Origin: JAUZPB01 sp050262615
GTDB lineage: Bacteria; Bacteroidota; Ignavibacteria; Ignavibacteriales; SURF-24
Direction: 5' to 3'
Length of the DNA: 26,825 nt
Assembly (NCBI GenBank): GCA_050262615.1
Contig: JBLNEL010000226.1
Span: 1 to 26,825, forward strand
A program made the translations under genes and the position numbers. Positions 7,383 through 15,680 of the stretch are shown here, in pieces; positions within the stretch are counted from its first letter, which is position 1, and every line of letters starts with the position of its first letter. Under the pieces are notes generated by a model. It saw only the letters and a list, made by a program, of their open reading frames with translations. It made no database searches and was not told the origin of the DNA.

Positions 7383-7407
7383 GCCGGCTTACAAGGTGAG
7401 AGCCTGC
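7383..7407 (-). terminator. Weak terminator-like hairpin after the MFS gene
   Basis: On the minus strand GCAGGCT pairs with AGCCGGC (one mismatch) around an 11-nt loop. ATAAAAATTTTT follows. It lies 10 bp after the MFS stop codon. The stem is short, so termination would be partial. Confidence 0.35.
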
Positions 7408-7416
7408 CAATTTTCA

Positions 7417-8598
7417 TTACATTTTCCGGGTAAATATAATTAAGAGTGCAATCAGAAGACTCACGCCGGAGGTAATAAGGAAAGGGAGCGCTGGTCCGGA
7501 GAGGTCCCAAAGAATCCCGGTAAATGCAGAGCCTGCCATCATAGCCAGGCTTGAGAGCATAGTAAGGAGTCCTATTGCTGTGCCGCGGAAATCATCTTTT
7601 ATCATATCGGAGACCCAGGCCTTAGTTATTCCCTCAGTTGCTGCGGCATAGATGCCATAAAGAGCAAATAATATCCAAATGATAGCCACATTGCCCGATA
7701 AGGCAAATCCCAGATAAACAGAAGAGAATATTACTAATCCTGCAATAAATACTTTTCTTTTCCCAAGTCTGTCAGACAAGAGGCCAAGCGGATAAGCCGC
7801 AGCGGCATAGACCAGGTTATAGAAAATATAGCCTATAATTGCTAATGAATCAGACTTAAAGGCTGATCTGGATTTAAGTATCAGGAACACATCGCTGCTG
7901 TTAATAAAAGCGAAGAGTGTTAAAAGGACAACTAAATATTTATAGGCAGAGGGAGCAGACTGCCAGAATTCACTGTAGTGTCTTTTTGATCTTACCCTGG
8001 CAAGAGCGGGTTTATTATCTTTGACCACCAGTGTAAAGGCTACAGCAGCGACAGAGGGGATAAAAGCAAGAATAAAGATCAAAGGGTACTTACCCGGAAA
8101 GGCTGCCAGCAGGCAAAGAGAAACAACAGGGCCAATAGCAGCGCCAAGTGTATCCATTGCTCTATGGAAGCCGAAGACAGCGCCCGTATTTCCATCAGAA
8201 TAGCCGGCCAGCAGTGCATCGCGCGGGGCAGTGCGTATACCCTTACCAATTCTGTCTGTTATTCTGGCGAAGAGTACTGCCGGGAAGCTTTGGATTAAGC
8301 CGGGCAAAGGTTTAACCAGGGCCGACAAGCCGTAGCCTGCAAAGACAAAGACCGATCTTTTGCCGGTTTTATCAGAAAGTGCGCCAAAATACCCTTTTAA
8401 CACTCCGGAGGTAAGTTCTGCCAGTCCTTCAATAAGGCCAATGAGTGCCATCGGAGTGCCCAGAGTGTTAAGGAAAATAGGGGTAACAGGGTAAAGCATT
8501 TCGCTGGCAATATCGGTAAAAAGGCTTACCAATCCAAGGATTACCACTGCTCCGGAAATTCCCTTTAAGGCTTTAGGCTTTAATGTCTGCATGGTCAT
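7417..8598 (-). CDS. MFS transporter
   Basis: This major facilitator superfamily permease of about 393 residues has twelve predicted membrane helices. The first loop carries the signature GALSDKTGKRS after helix 2, matching the MFS G-x3-D-x2-G-x-R motif, and LGLLSDRLGKRKVF repeats it in the second half. RIGKGIRTAPRDALLA and FGFHRAMDTLGAAIGP are typical of a bacterial MFS branch whose substrates are mostly unknown. A TTG at 8622 and ATGs at 8598 and 8592 are all in frame, and none has a clear ribosome binding site. I chose 8598 because it leaves a short hydrophilic N-terminus before helix 1. Transport direction and substrate cannot be told from sequence. Confidence 0.88.
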   Translation of the reverse strand: MTMQTLKPKALKGISGAVVILGLVSLFTDIASEMLYPVTPIFLNTLGTPMALIGLIEGLAELTSGVLKGYFGALSDKTGKRSVFVFAGYGLSALVKPLPGLIQSFPAVLFARITDRIGKGIRTAPRDALLAGYSDGNTGAVFGFHRAMDTLGAAIGPVVSLCLLAAFPGKYPLIFILAFIPSVAAVAFTLVVKDNKPALARVRSKRHYSEFWQSAPSAYKYLVVLLTLFAFINSSDVFLILKSRSAFKSDSLAIIGYIFYNLVYAAAAYPLGLLSDRLGKRKVFIAGLVIFSSVYLGFALSGNVAIIWILFALYGIYAAATEGITKAWVSDMIKDDFRGTAIGLLTMLSSLAMMAGSAFTGILWDLSGPALPFLITSGVSLLIALLIIFTRKM

Positions 8599-8706
8599 AG
8601 AAATAAAGTTTATAGGCTGCAATAATATAGAAAAATATTTGAGATAAAAACCTTTCGGGTGGAAATTTCTCTACCGGAAAAGGGGTTTAGGAGCAAAAGA
8701 ATTTAG

Positions 8707-8734
8707 TTGACAAATTCCGCGGGAGTTATATCTT
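8707..8734 (+). promoter_or_regulatory. Candidate promoter for the YciO/TsaC-type gene
   Basis: TTGACA (8707-8712) and TATCTT (8729-8734) are 16 bp apart. The -35 box is a perfect sigma70 consensus. Transcription would start near 8741, giving a leader of about 150 nt before the ATG at 8895. No gene is seen in the spacer 8623-8894. Confidence 0.45.
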
Positions 8735-8894
8735 AGGGAATAGAATAAAACTATGTTATTCAATGATAAAGGATCCAATGAATTCCATTCAAAAAAACAG
8801 GATTTCCTTTTTAGCACATTCGAAGCATTCTTACCTTATGTTGTATTTTTCAGAAACATCTTCATTCATTAATTTCTAAACAGGAGCTGAGTAA

Positions 8895-9506
8895 ATGGAA
8901 TATTATGAACTCCACCCGGAAAATCCTCAGATGAGGTATATCAATAAGGCCATAGAGGTTTTGAAAAATGGCGGAGTAATTATTTATCCTACTGATACGG
9001 TCTACGGTATAGGCTGTGATATATTTAATAAAGAAGCGCTGGAGAGGGTATTTGCAATAAAGCAGGATGCCGGCACCAAGCTGCTTAGTTTTGTCTGTCC
9101 GGATTTAAAGGATATAGCAAAGTATGCAAAAGTTTCAGATTACGCTTACAGGGCAATGAAGCACCTGCTGCCCGGACCATATACATTCATTCTGCCTGCA
9201 GCAAGGGAAGTCCCTAAGAAACTCTGGTCAAAAAGGCAGACCGTAGGGATAAGAATTCCAAATCATACTGTAGCTCTTACGCTGGCAAGAGAGCTTGGCA
9301 ATCCGATAATAAGTACAAGTGTAACTAACCGCCGGGGCGAGATATTATATGATCCGCAGGAGATAAAAGCTGTTTTTAATGTGCAGGTAGATCTGATGTT
9401 AGCCTGCGGCAATCTTCAGGGAGAACCATCGAGCATAGTTGATCTGAGCAATGAGACTCCGGAGGTAATACGTGAAGGTTCAGGAGATGTAAGTTATTTT
9501 ATGTAG
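8895..9506 (+). CDS. yciO: L-threonylcarbamoyladenylate synthase family protein (Sua5/YciO/YrdC), YciO type
   Basis: This 203-residue single-domain protein belongs to the YrdC/Sua5 family, which makes threonylcarbamoyl-AMP for the t6A37 modification of ANN-decoding tRNAs. Motifs include HPENPQMRYINKAIEVL at the N-terminus, GGVIIYPTDTVYGIGCD (about 27-43), FAIKQDAGTKLLSFVC, LLPGPYTFILPA, VGIRIPNH, PIISTSVTNRRGE and the C-terminal PSSIVDLSNETPEVIREGSGDV. The N-terminus, length and the sequence around IKQDAGTK resemble Escherichia coli YciO more than TsaC, so it may be a YciO paralogue with weaker or different activity. AGGAG lies 8 nt before the ATG (CAGGAGCTGAGTAA). The gene is monocistronic, with a promoter upstream and a terminator downstream. 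Confidence 0.88.
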   Translation: MEYYELHPENPQMRYINKAIEVLKNGGVIIYPTDTVYGIGCDIFNKEALERVFAIKQDAGTKLLSFVCPDLKDIAKYAKVSDYAYRAMKHLLPGPYTFILPAAREVPKKLWSKRQTVGIRIPNHTVALTLARELGNPIISTSVTNRRGEILYDPQEIKAVFNVQVDLMLACGNLQGEPSSIVDLSNETPEVIREGSGDVSYFM

Positions 9507-9524
9507 GCTGTTTTACAATTTATA

Positions 9525-9546
9525 GCAGAGTCTTACAGGACTCTGC
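9525..9546 (+). other. Stem-loop just after the yciO stop
   Basis: GCAGAGTC (9525-9532) and GACTCTGC (9539-9546) form a perfect 8-bp stem with a 6-nt loop (TTACAG), 18 nt after the stop codon. No T run follows, so it is not itself a terminator. It could protect the mRNA 3' end upstream of the real terminator at 9572. Confidence 0.6.
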
Positions 9547-9571
9547 AGATGACAGAATAACTATTTGTCAC

Positions 9572-9605
9572 AAAAAAAGCGGAACATCATGATTCCGCTT
9601 TTTTT
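9572..9605. terminator. Bidirectional intrinsic terminator
   Basis: AAAAAAAGCGGAA (9572-9584) and TTCCGCTTTTTTT (9593-9605) form a perfect stem around an 8-nt loop. It serves yciO on the plus strand and the converging SDR gene on the minus strand. Confidence 0.92.
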
Positions 9606-9654
9606 GTATATAGTCAGTTTATCATTTCAAAATATCATTTCAAATTTGCAATAC

Positions 9655-10428
9655 TTAATTTTCTCTGTGAACAACAGTTGCAGATGCCTGAGAGGTCGGG
9701 AAAATTACGACTTCTGCAAGGGTTATATGTGCAGGGCGTGTAGCAATAAATACAGCTGTTTCGGCAATATCTGTACCTGTAAGAGGTTCCAATCCCTTGT
9801 ATACGCCTTTTGCCCGGTCGTGATCGCCATGAAATCTTATAACGCTGAAATTAGTTTCAACAAGTCCGGGGTCAATAGTGCTAACGCGTATATTAGTATC
9901 AACAAGGTCCATTCTTAAAGATTTTGTAATTGCATTTACGGCATGTTTTGTAGCGCAATAGGCTCCGCCTTTCGGATAGGCTTCATGACCTGCGATTGAG
10001 CCGATATTAATTATATGTCCGTTATTTCTTTCAACCATTCCAGGCACAATTGCGCGGGTTACATAAAGAAGTCCCTTAACGTTAGTATCGATCATTTCAT
10101 TCCAGTTTGCCGAGTCGTCTTCATGAAGTTTTGCAAGGCCGCGGGCAAGTCCGGCATTGTTTATCAGGACATCGACATTTTTCCATTCATCAGGGAAAGA
10201 AGCAACAGCGTTATTAACATCATCCTCATTTCTGACATCGAGCTGGAATGAATAGATCTTTATTCCGAACTGAGCAATAAGTTCATCGGCAAAATTATTT
10301 AACAAATCACCTCTTCTTGCGCACAAAATAAGATTTGCGCCAGAGCGTGCAAATTCAACAGCACAGCTCTTTCCGATGCCTGAAGTAGCACCGGTAATAA
10401 AAACGATTTTATTTTTTAGAGATACCAT
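9655..10428 (-). CDS. SDR family NAD(P)-dependent oxidoreductase, YdfG-like
   Basis: This is a 257-residue classical short-chain dehydrogenase. It shows TGATSGIG (cofactor binding, residues 12-19), an Arg-Arg pair after beta-2 (LILCARRGD) favouring NADP, NNAG (about residue 89), a catalytic serine in NIGSIAG, YCATK (catalytic Tyr and Lys) and DPGLVETNFS. The sequence best fits the YdfG group, which oxidises L-allo-threonine, serine and 3-hydroxy acids, but the substrate is not proven by motifs alone. The ATG at 10426-10428 follows GAGGA closely. The gene starts 58 bp after the GH20 stop on the same strand, with only a 7-bp repeat array between, so the two may be cotranscribed. It converges on yciO through the shared terminator. 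Confidence 0.9.
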   Translation of the reverse strand: MVSLKNKIVFITGATSGIGKSCAVEFARSGANLILCARRGDLLNNFADELIAQFGIKIYSFQLDVRNEDDVNNAVASFPDEWKNVDVLINNAGLARGLAKLHEDDSANWNEMIDTNVKGLLYVTRAIVPGMVERNNGHIINIGSIAGHEAYPKGGAYCATKHAVNAITKSLRMDLVDTNIRVSTIDPGLVETNFSVIRFHGDHDRAKGVYKGLEPLTGTDIAETAVFIATRPAHITLAEVVIFPTSQASATVVHREN

Positions 10429-10460
10429 TTTTCCTCAAAATTCAATTAATTCATAACTCA

Positions 10461-10486
10461 TAATTCTTAATTCTTAATTCTTAATT
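10461..10486. repeat. 7-bp tandem repeat next to the GH20 stop
   Basis: TAATTCT occurs three times in a row (10461-10481), followed by a partial fourth copy that ends exactly at the GH20 stop codon (10487-10489). Confidence 0.85.
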
Positions 10487-13012
10487 TTATCTTTCTATCC
10501 AGCTTGTCCGTTTAGTTTCGAAGTTCGGAGCTGTGATAATGAAAGGATAATCCTTTTTAACAGCAGGTGAAAATACGCCCCCCTGTGTACTCATATCGAG
10601 AGCTTCCCAGGAGTTATCGCTAAGCACCTGCAGGGAATTGTTACCTGCTTTTATATCAACAATCATATTAAAGCCTGCAAAGCCTTTGGAGAGGTAGTTA
10701 TCGACTTCGACAGTAATCGTGTTCTCCCCTTTCTTTAAGTAGCGGCTAACATTAAAGAACTTAATTCTTTTATATTCCGTCCAGAGAGAAAGCGAGCGCT
10801 TAACAAATACCTGGTCAACGTATTCACCATTTATATATACTCTTGCGTAAGTATCGCCCAGAAACTGAATATATGCAGACTTTAGGTCATCAGTCAATGT
10901 AAATGTCTTTCTGAACTTTGCAGATTTTGATAAAGTTGAGTCATTTACCCTGCAGTATATCCAGTCGCTCTGTATCATAGCAGGCTTCAGCTGTCCATCG
11001 TTAAGCTGCTGTTTAGTTTCGCTGTAGTAGTTTGCAAGGCGGTCGAACTTATCTTCGATCATAGAAAGGTTATCTTTCTTATAATATCTGAGCCACAGGT
11101 TTTTGTATTCTTCCTTAAGGGATTTTAATGCTGAAATATTATTATCAATAAGCGGAAGCGCCAGTTTTTCATCATTTTTTTTGCTTTCAGTAACAGTTTT
11201 AAGATAAGCCAGTGTTGTTTTATCAGCTTCGGTTTTATTGTTTTTCATATAAAGCTCTGCAATCTTAGCACTTAAGAGTGACTGAGAAAGGAGTTTCGAA
11301 CTATAGAAATTGCTGAGTTTAACTGTGAACTCGAGCAAGTCCAGATGGTCGCTGTTTTTCTTTACTATTTGTTTTAGTGCTTTTATATCATCCAATGCCT
11401 TAGGCAGAGTAGATTCCATCCAGCTCATTTTTACAGCAGGAGATATTCTGGCCTCCCACCATGCCGGGTCTCTGAGCGGCAGGACGGGGTGGCGGAAAAG
11501 TTCATTCCATGTTGTCTGAACGAGAGTTGAGTTCAAGGTCTCATAAAGACTTACAAGGCGGGGGTCGTCAGTGCCGAAGAAGTCGCTCATAAAATCCTTA
11601 GTAAACTTACTTTCCCTGCTCTGGTCGAAGTTCCATGCGCACTGTGCGCCCCATGCATATCCATAATAGAGCAGTTCCTTTAAGGTTTCGCTGCCAAAGT
11701 CGCCCCAGTTGGAGTTAATCATTCCGACAGAAGAATTTTTAAGGCCTGAGCCAGTTATGTATTTAATATTAGGAATAGCGTTAACATTTACCGGGAAAGT
11801 AGAGGTATAATTCCATACAGAAGGGCTTACGATATAAGGGATACCTGATTTCTGGAATATACTTGTTGACGGGTAGTCGTAGTCGGCTCTGTAGTGCCAG
11901 TCGACTACAGTAATATCCTTTGGCAGTCCTTCTAAAATTTCCGGGTGGCTTAGAATAATATCGCCATACATCATTACTTTTTTGTTGAACTTCTTTAGTA
12001 TACTGTATACCTTTTTATAATGGTCAAGGTGCACCATTGCAAGAGATGACCTGTCGACCATAAACTTGCTTTTTCCGAGGCCGACGTCATAGCTTTCATC
12101 AGCGCCCATATTAAAATATTCCGACGGGAATAATTCGCATACTTCTTTTAAGAGAGTTTCCAAGAATGAATAAGTAGAGTCATAAGAAACGCAAAGAGAG
12201 GCAGCGCCCGGGAATTCGGCGTATTTAAGGAATTCCGGCTGAGAGAGAATATTTTCATAATGGCCAAGGGTCTGGAAAGCAGGAATTACATCTATATAAT
12301 AGTTCTTTGCGTAGCTGACAATTTCCTTTACTTCCTCTTTTGTGAGGGCTCCGCGGTCAATTCCGATTGACGGGTAGCTGTCGAATTTAATCATATCCTC
12401 GAGATAAGGCATATAAACGTTCATTTTATATCTGGCCATAAAGCGGATGATCTTCTTAAAGTTTTCGACTGTAGGCACCTGTCCGCGGCTAATATCATCG
12501 GAGATACCCCTGAACTTCATATCAGGCCAGTCAGAGATCTGCATGCATTTTAGGCTGTTTTTACTTCCAGATTTTTCAAGCATCTGTATAAGGCTCATAG
12601 TTCCATAGAGAAGACCTTTTGGCGAGACGGATCTGATCAAAATTCCGTCTTTAGAGACAGAAAGCACATAGCCTTCCTCGTTGGATTCGGCCGGGGATTT
12701 TGACTCAGTAAATTTCGGAGCGTTAATAAGTGAGAGCACAATTGCTCCTTTTTCAATATTCCCTTCAGTAATTTCTGCTTCGATCCTGTTAAAGTCCTTC
12801 AACGTCTGTTTTAATAATCCGGCTGAAAAGCTATTAGCTTTGCTTTCCTGTCCGGAGAGGATGATCTTAATTTTTTTTGCAGGCAAGCTGAAGCTGCCTT
12901 CGGTCTGGGAAACTACCTGAGGATAAGGGACAACAGGCACGTTTATCTCCTGGCAATAATTATTAATAGTAAGAACCGAGAAAAAAAGTAAAAAGGTACA
13001 AAATAATTTCAT
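10487..13012 (-). CDS. Exported GH20 beta-N-acetylhexosaminidase family protein
   Basis: This 841-residue exported glycosidase begins with a signal peptide (about residues 1-20). A GH20 N-terminal zincin-like domain follows (about 25-155, PYPQ, EEGYVLSV, PKGLLYGTMSLIQML). Then comes the catalytic TIM barrel (about 165-500) with TLGH (His251) and NMGADES, whose Asp305-Glu306 fits the catalytic pair. The C-terminal third holds a helical stretch and a jelly-roll, galactose-binding-like module (about 690-830, RVYINGEYVDQVFV, GENTITVEVDNYL). GH20 enzymes remove terminal GlcNAc or GalNAc from chitin fragments, peptidoglycan pieces or glycans. The usual WHLxDD strand is replaced by VYMPYLED, so this is a divergent branch. 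AAGGAGA lies 6 nt before the ATG. It is transcribed divergently from the phosphate uptake genes. Confidence 0.82.
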   Translation of the reverse strand: MKLFCTFLLFFSVLTINNYCQEINVPVVPYPQVVSQTEGSFSLPAKKIKIILSGQESKANSFSAGLLKQTLKDFNRIEAEITEGNIEKGAIVLSLINAPKFTESKSPAESNEEGYVLSVSKDGILIRSVSPKGLLYGTMSLIQMLEKSGSKNSLKCMQISDWPDMKFRGISDDISRGQVPTVENFKKIIRFMARYKMNVYMPYLEDMIKFDSYPSIGIDRGALTKEEVKEIVSYAKNYYIDVIPAFQTLGHYENILSQPEFLKYAEFPGAASLCVSYDSTYSFLETLLKEVCELFPSEYFNMGADESYDVGLGKSKFMVDRSSLAMVHLDHYKKVYSILKKFNKKVMMYGDIILSHPEILEGLPKDITVVDWHYRADYDYPSTSIFQKSGIPYIVSPSVWNYTSTFPVNVNAIPNIKYITGSGLKNSSVGMINSNWGDFGSETLKELLYYGYAWGAQCAWNFDQSRESKFTKDFMSDFFGTDDPRLVSLYETLNSTLVQTTWNELFRHPVLPLRDPAWWEARISPAVKMSWMESTLPKALDDIKALKQIVKKNSDHLDLLEFTVKLSNFYSSKLLSQSLLSAKIAELYMKNNKTEADKTTLAYLKTVTESKKNDEKLALPLIDNNISALKSLKEEYKNLWLRYYKKDNLSMIEDKFDRLANYYSETKQQLNDGQLKPAMIQSDWIYCRVNDSTLSKSAKFRKTFTLTDDLKSAYIQFLGDTYARVYINGEYVDQVFVKRSLSLWTEYKRIKFFNVSRYLKKGENTITVEVDNYLSKGFAGFNMIVDIKAGNNSLQVLSDNSWEALDMSTQGGVFSPAVKKDYPFIITAPNFETKRTSWIER

Positions 13013-13104
13013 TTGATTTCTCCTTGAAAAAAGCCATAAATACTTAGTTTTCTGACCTTAAAGCCATGCGGGGATGATTAATATTCCATTCAGGTTTTAT
13101 TATC

Positions 13105-13117
13105 GGAAAATTTTTCC
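13105..13117. promoter_or_regulatory. Short palindrome between GH20 and DUF47 genes
   Basis: GGAAAA-T-TTTTCC is a perfect inverted repeat with a single-base centre in the divergent spacer 13013-13154, about 38 bp before the DUF47 start. It could be an operator for either gene. No Pho box was recognised. Confidence 0.3.
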
Positions 13118-13154
13118 TAAGTTTGTGCAACTAAAAATAAACAATTAGCAGGAT

Positions 13155-13766
13155 ATGTTTAAAGGATTACTACCAAAAGAAGAAAAATATTTTGATGATT
13201 TTGCAGCAATGGTTACAACCATTAATCAGATGGTAACACTTGCAAAAGAGTTTTTTTGTGACAACAAGTACAGCTCGGAGCCATCGCTTAAGCTAAAATC
13301 ATTAGAAAAAAGATGTGATGAGATTTCCCAAAAAGTTTTCAAGAAATTAAATAAAAGCTTTTTAACCCCATTTGACCGCGAAGATATATTTGCACTTATC
13401 AAAACCCTTGAAAAAGTAAGCGATGCAATAAATGCCTCGGTTACAAAGGCGACCGTTTACAACCTTACAGTTCATCTTCCAGCTGCAGACAAGCTGCTTC
13501 AGATTGCCGGCATGCAGGTCAAGGAGCTGAACATCTCAATAGTAGAGCACAAGGTAAAGTCAACAGAAAACCTAAAGACAGTAAAGGACCTAGAGCAGGA
13601 AGCCGATCAGATCTACAGGGATGCAGTCACCAAGTTATTCAAAGAGGAAACCAACGCTATTGAGCTCTTTAAGCAGAAAGAAATACTTGATGTTCTGGAA
13701 GATATAACCGACAAATGTCAGGCAGTTGCTTCAATTATTGCTACTATTTCACTTAAAAACGGTTGA
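13155..13766 (+). CDS. DUF47 (PhoU-like) Pit accessory protein
   Basis: This 203-residue all-helical protein of the DUF47/PhoU-like family is typically encoded directly before a PiT phosphate transporter and modulates it. The family pattern is seen in FKGLLPKEEKYFDDF at the N-terminus, then LEKRCDEISQKVFKKLNKSF, TPFDREDIFALIKTLEKVSDAIN (the two acidic PhoU-like metal motifs) and a second-half DLEQEADQIYRDAVTKLF with VLEDITDKCQ. It is cytoplasmic and probably acts as a dimer at the transporter. A weak purine-rich AGCAGGAT precedes the ATG. The next gene starts 23 bp downstream, so the two form an operon. This is a standard pairing and the function is inferred from the family. Confidence 0.9.
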   Translation: MFKGLLPKEEKYFDDFAAMVTTINQMVTLAKEFFCDNKYSSEPSLKLKSLEKRCDEISQKVFKKLNKSFLTPFDREDIFALIKTLEKVSDAINASVTKATVYNLTVHLPAADKLLQIAGMQVKELNISIVEHKVKSTENLKTVKDLEQEADQIYRDAVTKLFKEETNAIELFKQKEILDVLEDITDKCQAVASIIATISLKNG

Positions 13767-13789
13767 TTTAATATTATTTTCGGAAACTT

Positions 13790-14812
13790 ATGATAATATC
13801 TTTTCTGGGAATTTCAATTCCCCTTATAGCTGTTGTGATCATTTTACTGGCCTATATATTTGATTTCTACAATGGAATGCATGATGCAGCGAATTCCATT
13901 GCAACAGTAGTTGCAACCAAAGTACTCACACCGCTTCAGGCGGTTACCTGGGCGGCCTGTTTTAATTTTGCCGCACTTTTTCTCTTCGGCCTTGGGGTTG
14001 CCTCAACGATCGGCAAAGGGCTTATTGATGTAAACATAATTGATAACACAGTAATTTTAGCTGCGCTAGTGGGGGCAATTATAGTTGAAGCCGGGTCTAC
14101 GCACTTAGGCATTCCGCTCAGTGTATCGCACTGTCTTATAGGCGGTTTAGGCGGAGTTGCTGTAATGAAGGCAGGATTCGGGGCCTTAAAGGCATCGGGA
14201 TTCTTAAAAGTAATTGCCTTTATATTTTTATCGCCTGTAATCGGGTATCTTATTGCCGGGCTGTTTACAGTAGCTACCATATGGATAGTAAGAAACATGT
14301 CGCCGCATAAGGTTGACAAGCAGTTCAGGCGTCTGCAGATACTTTCAGCCGGTATGTACAGCTTAAGTCACGGTTCAAACGATGCACAGAAGACCATAGG
14401 TCTTATTACAATGGTTCTTATTGCAAACAATCAGATTGCACCAACGGGTCATCCGCCTTACTGGGTTGAAGTTACAAGTTATACTATAATCGGGCTTGGC
14501 ACAATGCTAGGCGGCTGGAAGGTAATAAGAACACTCGGAATGAGAATGACCAAGCTTACTCCCTTCGGAGGCTTCAGTGCCGAGAGTTCAGCAAGTCTTA
14601 CAATATTCATTGCATCGGCATTAGGAATACCTGTCAGTACTACACAGACCATCTCAGGAGCAATAGCAGGAGTCGGCGCTGCAAAAAGCACACGTGCTGT
14701 CAGGTGGAAAGTCGCCAGGAACATCATCTGGGCATGGATACTTACAATTCCTTTATCAGCTACTTTTGGAATGATTGCCTATAAGATACTATTAATGTTA
14801 AAGCTGGCATAA
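13790..14812 (+). CDS. pit: PiT family inorganic phosphate transporter
   Basis: This 340-residue low-affinity phosphate permease (PiT/PHO4 family) has about ten membrane helices. The two PiT signatures are both present: FYNGMHDAANSIATVVATKV near the N-terminus and LSHGSNDAQKTIGLITM near residues 187-203. GIPVSTTQTISGAIAGVG near the C-terminus and GIPLSVSHCLIGGLGGVAV in the first half form the paired inverted-repeat elements. It would import phosphate (as a neutral metal-phosphate or by H+/Na+ symport). Its partner is the DUF47 protein encoded 23 bp upstream. The operon ends at the terminator 14849-14880. All key residues appear intact. Confidence 0.93.
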   Translation: MIISFLGISIPLIAVVIILLAYIFDFYNGMHDAANSIATVVATKVLTPLQAVTWAACFNFAALFLFGLGVASTIGKGLIDVNIIDNTVILAALVGAIIVEAGSTHLGIPLSVSHCLIGGLGGVAVMKAGFGALKASGFLKVIAFIFLSPVIGYLIAGLFTVATIWIVRNMSPHKVDKQFRRLQILSAGMYSLSHGSNDAQKTIGLITMVLIANNQIAPTGHPPYWVEVTSYTIIGLGTMLGGWKVIRTLGMRMTKLTPFGGFSAESSASLTIFIASALGIPVSTTQTISGAIAGVGAAKSTRAVRWKVARNIIWAWILTIPLSATFGMIAYKILLMLKLA

Positions 14813-14848
14813 AGCTTAAGATAAAGACAATTCAGACAGTTATAATAG

Positions 14849-14880
14849 AATAAAGCGGAATCAGGTTCCGCTTTATTTTT
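14849..14880 (+). terminator. Intrinsic terminator after pit
   Basis: AATAAAGCGGAA (14849-14860) pairs perfectly with TTCCGCTTTATT (14866-14877) around the loop TCAGG, followed by TTT. The stem core is the same as in the terminator at 9572. Confidence 0.92.
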
Positions 14881-14932
14881 AAATAAACCTTTCAAACTCC
14901 TTTATATTTATAAAATAACTCATCGCGGCTGT

Positions 14933-14961
14933 TTGTCAATTAAATTTCACTTCGCTATATT
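14933..14961 (+). promoter_or_regulatory. Candidate sigma70-type promoter for the ICMT-amidase genes
   Basis: TTGTCA (14933-14938), 17 bp, then TATATT (14956-14961). Transcription would begin near 14968, only about 9 nt before the upstream in-frame ATG at 14977 and about 80 nt before the ATG at 15049. This supports the later start. Confidence 0.5.
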
Positions 14962-15048
14962 CGCAATATCTTTTTTATGGAAGGCAGGCCTGTTTATTAT
15001 CAGAAAGTAATTATTAGAAGCATATACAGAGAGAGAGAAAAAGAGATT

Positions 15049-15636
15049 ATGGATCCGGTAAACATACTTTTAGCTATTAATTTATTTGTCACATTTGCCG
15101 CTAATTTAGGCGGGGCAAAGAAAGGATTAAAGACCTCCCTAACAGCAGTAAAAGAGAAGCCTAAAACATTTCTGCAGAAGCTTCCGTTAAATGTTTCGGC
15201 AGTTATTCTTCTGCTGATCATTTTATCTGTTTTTCAGCTAGGAACACTTGATTACAATAAATATTCATCGCTGTTTTCTTTAAGGATATTAGGACTTGCG
15301 GTCTATGTATTTTTTTCCTGGTTTCAGATCTGGGCTTACAGGGCGATGGGTGAGAATTTCGCTCAGGATATAGTGATACTAAAAAACCATCAGCTTGTTA
15401 CGAGCGGGCCATTCAGATTTATCCGTCATCCTCAATATTTAGGGCAGATACTCTCAGATCTTGGTGCATCACTTGCATTGCTCAGTTATATTGCCCTTCC
15501 GCTAGTACTATTTCTTGAGATCCCGCTTTTTATAATGCGTGCTTATGAAGAGGAGAAGTTATTAGAAAGGCACTTCGGGGAGAGGTTCAGCAGCTACAGG
15601 AAAAAGTCGGGATTTCTTTTGCCGTTCCTTGGCTGA
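15049..15636 (+). CDS. Isoprenylcysteine carboxyl methyltransferase (ICMT)/phospholipid methyltransferase family protein
   Basis: This 195-residue integral membrane protein has about five hydrophobic segments and a C-terminal methyltransferase signature: GPFRFIRHPQYLGQI (SAM and active site, with the RHPxY core) and EEEKLLERHFGERFSSYRK. Bacterial members are mostly uncharacterised SAM-dependent methyltransferases of the ICMT/PEMT superfamily, so the substrate is open (a lipid or small isoprenoid is plausible). An in-frame ATG at 14977 would add 24 charged residues, but the promoter just upstream leaves it almost no leader. The ATG at 15049 gives a protein starting directly with the first membrane helix. 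Purine-rich GAGAAAAAGAGATT precedes it. The amidase gene follows after 44 bp, so cotranscription is likely. Confidence 0.8.
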   Translation: MDPVNILLAINLFVTFAANLGGAKKGLKTSLTAVKEKPKTFLQKLPLNVSAVILLLIILSVFQLGTLDYNKYSSLFSLRILGLAVYVFFSWFQIWAYRAMGENFAQDIVILKNHQLVTSGPFRFIRHPQYLGQILSDLGASLALLSYIALPLVLFLEIPLFIMRAYEEEKLLERHFGERFSSYRKKSGFLLPFLG

Positions 15637-15680
15637 AAAACAAAGATAATCAGGGAAATTACAGCTTAAGGGACAGACTT

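Noticed and set aside
14977..15048. Longer start for the ICMT-family gene
   Set aside because: A promoter with -10 at 14956-14961 leaves almost no leader, and the added residues are charged and unlike the family.
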